DNA of 64,000 nt from Pueribacillus theae (GTDB taxonomy: Bacteria > Bacillota > Bacilli > Bacillales > UBA6769). The notes under the pieces are model-generated. The model was not told the DNA's origin. It saw only the letters and a list, made by a program, of their open reading frames with translations, and did no database searches. The stretch spans positions 1-64,000 of the forward strand of contig NZ_QCZG01000021.1 of the NCBI RefSeq assembly GCF_003097615.1, in the 5' to 3' direction. The position numbers were made by a program, and so were the translations under genes. Positions 45,824-54,429 of the stretch are shown here, piece by piece (position 1 is the first letter of the stretch; each line of letters starts with the position of its first letter).

Positions 45824-45850
45824 GAATGTTCTCTCCTTATTGCCTTTTTT
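45807..45850. terminator. Bidirectional terminator
   Basis: A 14-bp stem, AAAAAGGCAATAAG / CTTATTGCCTTTTT, overlapping the end of the ATPase gene and serving also the converging gene at 45871. Confidence 0.9.
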
Positions 45851-45870
45851 CTTATAGGGGATAGCCTCCA

Positions 45871-46656
45871 TTACGTGATTGGTTTCACTTTGTTTAGAAG
45901 TGCTTCAAGCTGCGGAAAAATCATTTTATTTCCAGCAAGGACAAAGTTGCCTTTTTTCTGCTTGATCCGTTTTGTTTCGCCGCCTGCTTCTTCAACGATT
46001 AAAAGTCCTGCTTCAATATCCCATGCGTTCAACTTAAATTCCCAATAGCCGTCAAATCGCCCGGCGGCTACTTGGCAAAGGTCGATGGCCGCGCTGCCTG
46101 TACGGCGGATCCCTGCAATATTTAAAATGACGCCGTTAAAGTAATCGACGTTGTTAAGAGGGTCTGTTGCCCGATCATAAGGAAAGCCGGTGGAAATGAC
46201 CGCTTTCTTTAGTTTATCGATTGATGAAACGGAAATGCGCTTCCCGTTAAGAAATGCACCGCTTCCTTTTATGGCTTCATAAAATTCATCCAGCATCGGA
46301 ACGTAAACGAGTCCGACGACCGTCTCATTTTTATGTTTCACTGCAACAGAGATGCAAAAGAGCGGAAATCCGTGTGCATAGTTGACGGTTCCGTCAATTG
46401 GATCGATCACCCATTCATATTCGGCGTTGCCATCGTAATTTCCGCTTTCTTCGGTTAAAAGGCGATGTGTCGGATAGGCTTTTTGGATTTTATGGATCAG
46501 GAAATTTTCAGTCCAAATATCAACCTCAGTCACAGGATCGATTTCCGAAGATTTCGTCGTAATTTTTTTCGGCTCATGTAACCGTTTGATTTGTACTTCG
46601 CCGGCTTTACGCATCCATTTTTTCATTTTGTTAGCCATTTCACGCCATTCCTTCAC
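45871..46656 (-). CDS. Inositol-monophosphatase-family protein (YktC-like)
   Basis: 261 aa, a Mg-dependent phosphatase of the IMPase superfamily. Metal ligands are in LLTEESG (Glu, about 65-70), DPIDGTVNYAHG (about 82-93) and NAWDIEAGLLIVEEAGG (Asp, about 215). Substrates in the family include inositol phosphates, NADP and PAP. GTG 46656 lies 6 nt after GGGAGGGC. 31 bp follow it to the bshB2 gene, so the two may be co-transcribed (bshB2 first). Confidence 0.88.
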   Translation of the reverse strand: MKEWREMANKMKKWMRKAGEVQIKRLHEPKKITTKSSEIDPVTEVDIWTENFLIHKIQKAYPTHRLLTEESGNYDGNAEYEWVIDPIDGTVNYAHGFPLFCISVAVKHKNETVVGLVYVPMLDEFYEAIKGSGAFLNGKRISVSSIDKLKKAVISTGFPYDRATDPLNNVDYFNGVILNIAGIRRTGSAAIDLCQVAAGRFDGYWEFKLNAWDIEAGLLIVEEAGGETKRIKQKKGNFVLAGNKMIFPQLEALLNKVKPIT

Positions 46657-46687
46657 GTTAACGCCCTCCCGCCACTAAACAATCTGC

Positions 46688-47359
46688 TTAGTCTGGCCAC
46701 CTGTATGTCCAAAAACGCTCTGTCCGAATGCGCTTCATTACTTGCTCATCTTCCATTCCGCGCTTCAACGCTCTGCCTTGCATAAAGGCGCCAAATTGTG
46801 AGCGGTGGGATTGAATGGCTAAAATTTTCTCCTCAGCGACTGCACTCACATCGCGCAAAATATCCGGCTCGCCGATTTCTTTTTCACAGCCGTTAGAGAA
46901 AGCGACACAGTGGACAACAGGGCGCTTCTCCTTCGGCATCCGGCCGACCGCATGTATGACCGCGGCACCGCATGCATCGTGATCGGGATGGACACTGTAG
47001 CCCGGATAAAATGTAATAATTAATGATGGCTGAAGTTCATCAATGGCCGAGTTGAATCGGTCGGCAAGTTCATCGATGTCTTCGAATTCAACCGTTTTAT
47101 CCCGAAGGCCAAACAAGCGCAAATCTTTAATGCCCATCACTTTGCAAGCATGTTCAAGTTCTTTTTTTCTGATTGCCGGAAGTGTTTCCCGATTCGCAAA
47201 TGGCGGACTGCCCATGTTTCGCCCCATTTCACCGAGTGTACAGCAAATATATGTAACAGGCGTTCCGTTTTTTGTATGCGTCAAAATCGTTCCCGACACC
47301 CCAAATGCTTCATCATCAGGATGAGGAAAAATAACGAGAACGTGTTTTTCTTTTTCCAT
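46688..47359 (-). CDS. bshB2: Bacillithiol biosynthesis deacetylase BshB2
   Basis: 223 aa, a PIG-L/LmbE-family zinc deacetylase that removes acetyl from GlcNAc-malate in bacillithiol synthesis. The metal site is seen as HPDDEA (13-18) and GYSVHPDH (about 120-126). NRETLPAIRKKELEHACKVMGI is usual for BshB proteins. RBS GGGAGAGAG before ATG 47359. YojF is encoded upstream on the same strand, 181 bp away, as in Bacillus subtilis yojF-yojG but interrupted by a repeat. Confidence 0.9.
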   Translation of the reverse strand: MEKEKHVLVIFPHPDDEAFGVSGTILTHTKNGTPVTYICCTLGEMGRNMGSPPFANRETLPAIRKKELEHACKVMGIKDLRLFGLRDKTVEFEDIDELADRFNSAIDELQPSLIITFYPGYSVHPDHDACGAAVIHAVGRMPKEKRPVVHCVAFSNGCEKEIGEPDILRDVSAVAEEKILAIQSHRSQFGAFMQGRALKRGMEDEQVMKRIRTERFWTYRWPD

Positions 47360-47417
47360 TTGTTTCTCTCTCCCTTCTTGTCCTGTAATGTATGAATTCC
47401 TCTGACCTTAGATCTCC

Positions 47418-47502
47418 TAAGAAAGTATAAACTTGATCCTTCGCAAATTTAAACCAATCTGGCTTCTGACCTCTGACAAAGACACGCCAGCGTTTTTTCT
47501 TA
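47418..47502 (+). repeat. Short hairpin repeat, copy B (complete)
   Basis: 85 nt with inverted ends TAAGAAA / TTTCTTA, an inner stem-like TAAACTT..AAATTTA, the block CCAATCTGGCTTCTGAC and the block CGCCAGCG before the final T-run. All blocks occur in the same order at 63633-63766. It fills much of the gap between bshB2 and yojF. Confidence 0.7.
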
Positions 47503-47540
47503 AAAAGGGATATTGATTGATCATAAACTATGCGGATTTG

Positions 47541-47885
47541 CTAGAATGGTTCTTCGCTGAGCTCCAAGGCGACAGCAAGCTTGCCGTCACTGTTGTGTCC
47601 GGCGAGTAAGAGACGGCCTTTGCCATCAATTTCCCAATCCGTTAGCCCCTCAGCATACACCCAGCCGTTTTCCATTTTTAAACCAACGCGATACGGTCCA
47701 TTTCCAGTGATTTTTCCTCTTGTATATTGAATTTTCGCATTGCGGATAAAGCCTCCTGCATTCAAAAACGTAGTGTCGTAGTGGGAAGCATAGGCGCCGT
47801 TCGTTGTTTCAAGATGGATGTATAATTCTTTGCCGCAAAGCTGCTCTACCGCTTTTTGCACTTCACGTGGTTCAATTGGTTGCAT
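47541..47885 (-). CDS. yojF: YojF family protein (DUF1806)
   Basis: 114 aa, the protein that accompanies bshB2 in Bacillaceae. Family features are QPIEPREVQKAVEQL, LYIHLETTNGAYA, FIRNAKIQYTRGKITGNGPYRVGLK and the acidic end LELSEEPF. Its function is not established. GAGGGGGAG precedes ATG 47885. Probably transcribed together with bshB2 despite the 181-bp gap. Confidence 0.88.
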   Translation of the reverse strand: MQPIEPREVQKAVEQLCGKELYIHLETTNGAYASHYDTTFLNAGGFIRNAKIQYTRGKITGNGPYRVGLKMENGWVYAEGLTDWEIDGKGRLLLAGHNSDGKLAVALELSEEPF

Positions 47886-47961
47886 GTTTTCTCCCCCTCT
47901 CTAATTGCTATCTTTATTTTAACGCAAAAACGCCTTTCGATTAACTTGGGAGCTTCGGGAG

Positions 47962-49197
47962 CTATTGAACCGCCCAATTCCCTTGCCTAAAAATTGGTTC
48001 TCTCGTTCCGTCGGCTTTCTCGCCGTCAATATCAAGCTGATCAGAACCGATCATGAAATCAACGTGTACGATGCTTGAATTTGCTCCATGTTCACTCAGT
48101 TCTTTTTTCGACATTGTTTTGCCGCCTTCCAGGCAAAACGCATAAGCACTTCCAATCGCAACATGCGAAGAAGCATTTTCGTCAAATAGTGTATTGTAAA
48201 AAATAAGATTTGTTTTTGAAATCGGCGAATCATGGGGCACAAGCGCGACTTCTCCTAAATAGCGCGAACCTTCATCTGTTTCAATTAATCGTTTTAACGT
48301 TTCATAGCCTTTCTTTGCGGAAAAATCAACAATTTTCCCATTTTCAAATGTAAAGGAAAAGCCATCGATAATCGTACCGCCATAGTTTAATGGTTTCGTG
48401 CTTGTGACGGTACCGTTCACGCCATCTTTTTTCGGGGTGGTGAATACTTCTTCTGTCGGCATATTGGGGACAAAGGGAATCCCTTTTTCACTTTTTCCGC
48501 CTCCGCCAACCCAAATGTGTTTTTCAGGCAATTCAATCGTAAGCGCTGTTCCCGGAGCTTTATAGTGCAGTTTTTTATACTTTTTCCCGTTTAAAAATTC
48601 AACTTTTTGTTGAAGGTTTGCCTGGTGGTCTCGCCATGCCTCAACAGGGTCTTCGGTGTCAACTCTTGTTGCTTTCATAATCGCTTCCCATAGTTTTTCA
48701 ACTTGTTCTGCTTCGCCCACATTTGGAAAAACTTTTTCCGCCCATTCCTTCGTCGGATAGGCAACGATCGTCCAGCTTACTTTATCAGACTGGATATATT
48801 GCCTGAATTTCTCCATTGCTTCGCCGGCTGTACGCTGTGCCGTGGCAACGCGTTCTGGATCAACGTCTTTCAAAAGCTCGGGGTTTGGTGCAAGGATTGA
48901 CATGATCGCTGCACCATTTTCGACCATTTCTTCGTAGCCTTTTGCTTTCCAGAGCGGATATTCTTTGAACGCTTCGTCAGGTGCATGATCATATTTGACT
49001 TTCGAAAAGTCGTCGTCGTTCCACTCCACATGCACATTGCCGGCACCTGCTGCAAAAGCGGCTTTTGTTACCTTTAGGACAAGGTCTTTTGCGATAATTG
49101 GGGCGTTGATCACGAGAAGCTGCCCTTTTTGGATGTTCACGCCTGTTTTTACCGCGAGTTCAGCATACTTTTCAAGCTGGCTTCCATCAATACTCAT
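47962..49197 (-). CDS. ampS: M29-family aminopeptidase (AmpS/PepS)
   Basis: 411 aa cytosolic metallo-aminopeptidase. The N-terminal domain starts LEKYAELAVKTGVNIQKGQLLVI. Metal ligands are seen in the family order: Glu in the LGEVALVP region, His/Asp in SHVAIGSAYAFCLEGG and HVDFMIGSDQLDIDG. AAGGAG before ATG 49197. A stretch of 76 bp separates it from yojF; monocistronic or distal to nothing visible. Confidence 0.93.
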   Translation of the reverse strand: MSIDGSQLEKYAELAVKTGVNIQKGQLLVINAPIIAKDLVLKVTKAAFAAGAGNVHVEWNDDDFSKVKYDHAPDEAFKEYPLWKAKGYEEMVENGAAIMSILAPNPELLKDVDPERVATAQRTAGEAMEKFRQYIQSDKVSWTIVAYPTKEWAEKVFPNVGEAEQVEKLWEAIMKATRVDTEDPVEAWRDHQANLQQKVEFLNGKKYKKLHYKAPGTALTIELPEKHIWVGGGGKSEKGIPFVPNMPTEEVFTTPKKDGVNGTVTSTKPLNYGGTIIDGFSFTFENGKIVDFSAKKGYETLKRLIETDEGSRYLGEVALVPHDSPISKTNLIFYNTLFDENASSHVAIGSAYAFCLEGGKTMSKKELSEHGANSSIVHVDFMIGSDQLDIDGEKADGTREPIFRQGNWAVQ

Positions 49198-49509
49198 ACG
49201 AAAAACTCCTTATCTGTTCATTAGATTTTACCTATATTGTAACAATTGTAGCCTATCTTTGAAACAAATCCCGCAATTAACGTTTTTTCATGATATTGCC
49301 GGAAATATCGCATCAGCCATTTCAATAGACCAATCCGTACGAATGTTGAATGGCGTTATCGATGTTGTCGTATGGTCATTTCTTGCAATTCTTCTCGGTT
49401 TCGAGAGTCTTTTTTTGATCCCGCTGCCTGCATCTGAAATCTGACTTCTGTTTTTCACCCATCTAGGCGTCTTTGAATAAGATGCATTACAAAAGGTGGT
49501 GCAAAGCAT
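49198..49509. other. 312-bp intergenic leader region
   Basis: Between the divergent ampS and the third ABC operon. Two small hairpins lie on the plus strand, GATATT/AATATC (about 49291-49308) and GCCATT-CAA/TTGAATGGC (49316-49354). One plus frame is open across 60 codons up to 49443 but has no start signal. No known riboswitch is recognised. Confidence 0.45.
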
Positions 49510-50334
49510 ATGGAAGAAGCGAAAACAACGCAATTTGACAAAAGCCCTGAGGAAGTCGAACAGGAAGAATGGCAAAAGCAGCGGCTGAAGCAAAGGCTGA
49601 AACAAGTACTTACGATTGCATCCCCAATATTTATTCTGCTTTTATGGGAATTTTTATCTCGTACAGAGCTTATCGATTCCCGCTTTTTTCCACCGCCGAC
49701 AGCAATCATCGGAACATTTTTTGACATGATATTAAATGGTACACTCTTTGATCATTTAGGGATTAGTTTGGTTCGGATTTTTGGGGGGTTCCTGCTTGGC
49801 GTTGTCCCGGGCATCGTTTTAGGCCTGTTGATGGGAATGTATTCGCCGTTTAAGCATTTTTTTCAACCGTTAGTCATGGCGCTTATGCCAATTCCTACCA
49901 TTGCCTTGCTTCCGATCATCATTATTATTTTTGGAATTGGCGAGACATCGAAACTCGTCACGATTGCCGGGAGTGTGTTTTTTCCAGTTGTCATTAATAC
50001 AGCGGCAGGCGTAATGAATATTGACCGGATCTATATTGATGTCGCCAAAAACTACGGGGCAAATCCGAAAGACTTTTTTTTCAAAATTGCACTCCCAGGG
50101 TCTCTTCCAGTTATGCTTGAAGGTATCCAAATGGGGCAGGCCATTGCGCTTCTGACGATTGTTGCCGCCGAAATGATGGGCGCCCATCAAGGGATTGGTT
50201 ATTTAATTTGGACATCGTACAAAGCCTTTTCCTTAACAGAAATGTATGTCGGCCTCATCCTCATTTCGTTCTTCGGCTACTTTTTCTCACTATTGCTCAG
50301 ATGGCTGCAGACAAAGCTTCTGCCTTGGAAATGA
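49510..50334 (+). CDS. ABC importer permease (SsuC/TauC-like)
   Basis: 274 aa with an unusually charged N-terminus (about 1-30, Glu/Lys/Gln-rich) before six helices. The coupling segment FKIALPGSLPVMLEGIQMGQAI (about 195-215) is BPD_transp_1. RBS is poor (AAAGGTGG about 14 nt upstream of ATG 49510). First gene of permease-ATPase-SBP, an order different from the 7.8 kb operon. Confidence 0.88.
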   Translation: MEEAKTTQFDKSPEEVEQEEWQKQRLKQRLKQVLTIASPIFILLLWEFLSRTELIDSRFFPPPTAIIGTFFDMILNGTLFDHLGISLVRIFGGFLLGVVPGIVLGLLMGMYSPFKHFFQPLVMALMPIPTIALLPIIIIIFGIGETSKLVTIAGSVFFPVVINTAAGVMNIDRIYIDVAKNYGANPKDFFFKIALPGSLPVMLEGIQMGQAIALLTIVAAEMMGAHQGIGYLIWTSYKAFSLTEMYVGLILISFFGYFFSLLLRWLQTKLLPWK

Positions 50335-50350
50335 TGGAAGGAGGAAAAGG

Positions 50351-51130
50351 ATGGAACATGAAACGAAAATCGTCATGGATGATTTAACGAAAGTTTTTTA
50401 TAAAAAAGGAAACAGTATCACAGCTATAAAAAATATTACGGCTGACGTTAAAGACGGTGAGTTTGTTTGCCTTATCGGCCCATCAGGCTGCGGAAAAACA
50501 ACGCTTTTGAAAATTTTAGCTGGACTTGAAAAACCAAGCTCAGGCGAGTATACCATTGTTCAGTCTGATAAGGAGAGGCCTTTGCAATCAATGGTTTTTC
50601 AAGAAAAAGGGGTTATTCCTTGGTTAACGGTCGAGGAAAATGTTGCATTTGGGCTTACGATGCGCCATTTGCCAAAATCGTATGTCGCGGAACGCACGGA
50701 ATATTTTATAGAAAAGGTAGGGCTAAGGGATTTTTCAAAACGGTATCCGAAAGAGTTGTCGGGCGGAATGAAGCAAAGGGTCAGCATCGCGAGAGCATTC
50801 GCCAACGATCCGGAAATTTTGCTGATGGATGAGCCGTTTGCAGCGTTGGATGAACAGAATAAATATCTTTTGCAAGAGGAGCTGCTAAACATTTGGACGG
50901 AGACGAAAAAAACAGTCTTGTTTATTACACATAGTATCGATGAAGCACTTTTACTTAGCGATCGTATTCTTTTAATGAGTTCACAGCCTGGAAAAATCGT
51001 TGCCGATAAACAAATCACGTTCCCTCGGCCAAGGAGTGTCGAAGAAATTCGATCTAACCCCGATGTAGCGGAACAGTTCGTTGAAATTTGGCAGCATTTG
51101 CAGACAGAAGTCCAAAAGGCAAGGGCTTAA
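50351..51130 (+). CDS. ABC importer ATPase
   Basis: 260 aa. Walker A is GPSGCGKTT, the Q-loop VFQEKGVIPWLTV, the signature [15 protein letters not shown], Walker B LLMDEPFAALDEQN and the switch His is in FITHSIDEALLL. The frame is open to 50246 inside the permease gene, but GGAGG lies right before ATG 50351, 16 bp after the permease stop. Confidence 0.92.
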   Translation: MEHETKIVMDDLTKVFYKKGNSITAIKNITADVKDGEFVCLIGPSGCGKTTLLKILAGLEKPSSGEYTIVQSDKERPLQSMVFQEKGVIPWLTVEENVAFGLTMRHLPKSYVAERTEYFIEKVGLRDFSKRYPKELSGGMKQRVSIARAFANDPEILLMDEPFAALDEQNKYLLQEELLNIWTETKKTVLFITHSIDEALLLSDRILLMSSQPGKIVADKQITFPRPRSVEEIRSNPDVAEQFVEIWQHLQTEVQKARA

Positions 51131-51157
51131 TTTAAGCGGGAAAGGGTGTTTTGGTAA

Positions 51158-52261
51158 ATGAAAGGGAAAATGAGCAAGTGTTTCGCTCTTTTCATGTTTT
51201 TCTTACTGGCCGTTATTGCTGGTTGTTCGAACAGTGGGGGCGCACCGGCTGCGGAGGAACCCGAGCAAAAGGAGAAGCAGCCGGCAAGTAAAGCAGGGGA
51301 TTTGGAGCCGCTTGAGAAAAAAACAAAAGTCGTCATTGCTGAAGACGGCGCTGCATCAGGGGCCGGTTTCTATATCGCGAAGGAAAAAGGATATTTTGCT
51401 GATTACAACATAGAAGTTGAATTTGCGACATTTGCGAACTCGGATGATATGCTGCCGGCAGTTGCGGCTGGAAAAGTTGATGTGGCAGGCGGAGTATCGA
51501 CCGCGGCATTTTTTAACTCCATTGCGCAGGGCATCGATGTAAGAATGATCGCGGACAAAGGCCATAACAATCCGGGCAAGTCTTATTTTTCATTCGTCAT
51601 TGCAAAGGATTTGGAAGATGAAATGAAGGGCTACGAAGATTTTAAAGGAAAAAAAATCGCCGTCTCAACAAAGAATGGAGTAGACGATTATATCTTTGAA
51701 CAAATGCTTGCACATGGCGGGTTGACAAGAGATGATGTTGAATTTGTCCTTATGGCTGACTTTGGAAACATGCTCGCGGCAATCGGAAACGGTTCGATAG
51801 ATGCCGCGCTTCAAATTGAGCCGTTGTTGACACAGGGAATCTCGCAAAACGTTCATGTCAAGTTCGGTGATGCAACAGACTACGCTCCGGAAGCACAAAT
51901 TGCGATGGTGCTTTCATCTCCGAAGTTTTTAGAGGACGAAGAGGAAGTGGCACTTCGCTTTATGGCCGCATATTTGAAAGGTGTGCGAGATTACAACGAT
52001 GCTTTCGTAAAGGGAAAAGGCGATCTCGATGAGATCATTGACATTATGACGAAACATACGTCATTGAAAGATAAAGAAGTATGGAAAAAGGTCAATGTGA
52101 CAGGTCTTGATCCAAATGGAAGAATGTTTATCGAAGATATTAAAAATCAATACAACGTATACAAACAAAACGGTGCGATAAAAGGCGAATTGAATTTCGA
52201 AGACGCAATTGATACGTCAATAACGGAAAAAGCTGTTGAAATTCTTGGGGAATACGAATAA
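51158..52261 (+). CDS. ABC importer substrate-binding lipoprotein, NMT1 type
   Basis: 367 aa lipoprotein, lipobox IAGC (Cys23), followed by an Ala/Pro/Glu/Lys-rich linker to about residue 50. The mature domain shows FYIAKEKGYFADYNIEVEFATF, AAGKVDVAGGVSTA and FKGKKIAVSTKNGVDDYIFEQM, as in NMT1/THI5-like proteins. It is the last gene of the importer, ending in a hairpin that is also repeat copy D. Ligand not predictable. The adjacent redox genes suggest an organic sulfur or aromatic compound, an inference only. Confidence 0.87.
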   Translation: MKGKMSKCFALFMFFLLAVIAGCSNSGGAPAAEEPEQKEKQPASKAGDLEPLEKKTKVVIAEDGAASGAGFYIAKEKGYFADYNIEVEFATFANSDDMLPAVAAGKVDVAGGVSTAAFFNSIAQGIDVRMIADKGHNNPGKSYFSFVIAKDLEDEMKGYEDFKGKKIAVSTKNGVDDYIFEQMLAHGGLTRDDVEFVLMADFGNMLAAIGNGSIDAALQIEPLLTQGISQNVHVKFGDATDYAPEAQIAMVLSSPKFLEDEEEVALRFMAAYLKGVRDYNDAFVKGKGDLDEIIDIMTKHTSLKDKEVWKKVNVTGLDPNGRMFIEDIKNQYNVYKQNGAIKGELNFEDAIDTSITEKAVEILGEYE

Positions 52262-52318
52262 GAAGCCAGATTGGTCTAAATTTTCGAATGAGGAAATTTA
52301 GACTTTCTTTAATAAAGG
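52262..52318 (+). terminator. Terminator formed by short hairpin repeat, copy D (reverse orientation)
   Basis: GTCTAAATTT pairs perfectly with AAATTTAGAC, then TTTCTTT. The reverse complement carries AAGAAAGT, AAATTTAGACCAATCTGGCTTCT, the same blocks as copy B (47418). So the repeat supplies the terminator of the operon ending at 52261. Confidence 0.75.
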
Positions 52319-52417
52319 GAGAAGGCATTCGCGTGAGAGAGTGAATGTCTTCTGCTTTGCGTTGCAAACCGAACTATATTACGATGTTAGTAGTGAAAAA
52401 GCGAGGAGGTTTGGGAA

Positions 52418-53242
52418 GTGAATATAAAGGATGTTGCGACACTACATAACGGGGTAAAAATGCCTTATCTTGGTTTGGGCGTCTATCAGGTAAACGAGGG
52501 CGAGGAAGTGGAAAATGCGGTGAAAACAGCTCTTTCATACGGGTACCGAAGCATTGATACGGCTGCTTTTTACGGAAATGAGCAAGGAGTCGGAAGAGCT
52601 GTCTCCGAATCAGGCATCCCGAGAGAAAAGATATTTGTCACGACAAAAGTATGGAACGATGCGCAAGGCTATGAATCTACATTAGCCGCATTTGAACAAA
52701 GCAGGAAAAACCTTGGCTTTGACTATATTGACTTGTATTTGATTCATTGGCCTGTAAAAGGGAAATATAAAGAGACATGGAAAGCGCTTGAAAAGCTTTA
52801 CAAGGATGGTATGGTACGGGCAATCGGCGTTAGTAACTTTCAAATCCATCATCTTGAAGATCTAATGGCTGATTGCAGCATTAAGCCAATGGTTAACCAA
52901 GTTGAGCTCCATCCAATGCTCACTCAAAAAGAACTTCTTCATTATTGTAAAAAGCAAAACATTCAAGTCGAGGCATGGAGGCCGTTGATGAGAGGTGAAA
53001 ACTTTGATCACCCGACACTGGCTGGGCTTGCAGAAAAATATAATAAAACAGTCGCACAAATTATTTTGCGGTGGAATATACAGCTTCAAATTGTGACAAT
53101 TCCGAAGTCGGTAACCGATCATCGGATGAAAGAAAACGCTAATATTTTTGATTTTGAATTAACCGAGCAAGACATCGCGGAAATTGATGCGATGAATAAA
53201 AATAAGCGGCTTGGAGCTGACCCGGACAATTTTAACTTTTAA
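52418..53242 (+). CDS. Aldo/keto reductase (YvgN/YtbE-like)
   Basis: 274 aa NADPH-dependent aldehyde/ketone reductase. The catalytic tetrad is Asp47, Tyr52, Lys77 and His110, in [16 protein letters not shown] and [19 protein letters not shown] is the cofactor site. GTG 52418 after GAGGAGG. The next gene starts 15 bp after its stop, so the two are probably one unit. One oddity is EAWRPL where EAWSPL or EAYSPL is usual. Confidence 0.9.
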   Translation: MNIKDVATLHNGVKMPYLGLGVYQVNEGEEVENAVKTALSYGYRSIDTAAFYGNEQGVGRAVSESGIPREKIFVTTKVWNDAQGYESTLAAFEQSRKNLGFDYIDLYLIHWPVKGKYKETWKALEKLYKDGMVRAIGVSNFQIHHLEDLMADCSIKPMVNQVELHPMLTQKELLHYCKKQNIQVEAWRPLMRGENFDHPTLAGLAEKYNKTVAQIILRWNIQLQIVTIPKSVTDHRMKENANIFDFELTEQDIAEIDAMNKNKRLGADPDNFNF

Positions 53243-53257
53243 CAAGGATGTGGAACA

Positions 53258-54427
53258 ATGCCGGTACTCGAAGAAATTTTTATAAAAACGGAAAAACAAA
53301 AACAAATCTACGAAAAGTTAGACCAACTTGAAAACACATTTAAAGAGCGTGGGGCAGAAGTAGACAAAGAAGGCTCATTTCCTTTTGAAAATATTAATGA
53401 TTTAAAAAAGATTGGATATCCGGGCCTAACGGTTCCTAAAGAATATGGCGGTGGGGACATTTCACTTTATGACCTCGTTCTGTTTCAAGAGAAGCTTGCA
53501 CAAGCTGATGGTTCGACAGCACTTGGGCTAGGGTGGTCCCTTGGAGTAATGATGGACTTGAATGAACGCAGGCCATGGAAAGAGGAAGTTTTCGCTGAAG
53601 TTTGCAGAAATGTAGTAAAAACAGGTGCTCTTTTGAACCGCGCCGCAACAGAGCCGAAAACGGGAAGTCCGACAAGAGGCGGCAAACCGGAGACTACCGC
53701 TGTTAAGAAAGACGGAGCTTGGCTAATTACTGGGAGAAAAACATTTACAACAATGTCACCAGTCTTAAATTACTTCCTTGTAGCAGCAACAGTTGATGGA
53801 AGTGATGAAGTTGGTGAATTTCTGATTCCGAGGGATACTGACGGGGTAATGATTGTAGAAACTTGGGATTCCGTTGCCATGAGAGGGAGCGGAAGCCATG
53901 ATTTAATTTTAAACGATGCTGCAGTTCCTGAAGACTATCTTGTTGAAGAAAATCGCAATAAACGGAAAGTGAAGGCAAGCGGCTGGCTCCTTCACATCCC
54001 GGCTTGCTATCTTGGCATTGCGCTAGCTGCAAGAAATGAAGCTCTCCGGTTTGCGACGAGTTACAGTCCGAACAGCATTACGGGAACAATCAGTGAGATA
54101 CCGAATGTCAAACGGCAAATCGGCGAAATTGAGCTGAAATTAAGCCAAGCACGCCAATTGCTCTATGCAGCCGCACAAAAATGGGATGAAGATCCAGAGA
54201 AGCGCGACCGGATGGCGCCGCAGCTGCAAGTGGCAAAATATATCGCAACGAATAGTGCCGTAGATATTGTTGATCAAGCGATGCGCATTGTCGGAGCAAG
54301 AAGTTTGTCACAATCAAGCCCGATGCAGCGCTATTACAGAGATGTCCGCGCGGGGCTGCATAATCCTCCAATGGATGATATGGTCATTGCGTCATTAGCG
54401 GATGCAGCCATTCAATCGTTTAAATAA
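53258..54427 (+). CDS. Acyl-CoA dehydrogenase-like flavoprotein (YdbM/SfnC type)
   Basis: 389 aa with the acyl-CoA dehydrogenase fold: N-terminal helical domain, middle beta domain (LNRAATEPKTGSPTRGG, GAWLITGRKTFTTMSP) and C-terminal helices. The end RDVRAGLHNPPMDDM replaces the YEGT segment with its catalytic Glu and resembles the DszC/SfnC monooxygenase branch. Bacillus subtilis YdbM is of this type and, as I recall, responds to sulfur supply. Located 15 bp after the aldo/keto reductase gene and downstream of an NMT1-type importer. Either dehydrogenation or flavin-dependent oxygenation is possible; the ending favours the latter. Confidence 0.78.
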   Translation: MPVLEEIFIKTEKQKQIYEKLDQLENTFKERGAEVDKEGSFPFENINDLKKIGYPGLTVPKEYGGGDISLYDLVLFQEKLAQADGSTALGLGWSLGVMMDLNERRPWKEEVFAEVCRNVVKTGALLNRAATEPKTGSPTRGGKPETTAVKKDGAWLITGRKTFTTMSPVLNYFLVAATVDGSDEVGEFLIPRDTDGVMIVETWDSVAMRGSGSHDLILNDAAVPEDYLVEENRNKRKVKASGWLLHIPACYLGIALAARNEALRFATSYSPNSITGTISEIPNVKRQIGEIELKLSQARQLLYAAAQKWDEDPEKRDRMAPQLQVAKYIATNSAVDIVDQAMRIVGARSLSQSSPMQRYYRDVRAGLHNPPMDDMVIASLADAAIQSFK

Positions 54428-54429
54428 AG

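Noticed and set aside
48995-49443. 149-codon plus-strand frame running out of ampS
   Set aside because: Most of it is antisense to ampS. The last 60 codons in the intergenic part look protein-like but have no start codon or ribosome binding site of their own.
49198-49509. TPP riboswitch for a thiamine-precursor importer
   Set aside because: No CTGAGA-type conserved elements; therefore the NMT1/THI5-like importer was not called a thiamine system.
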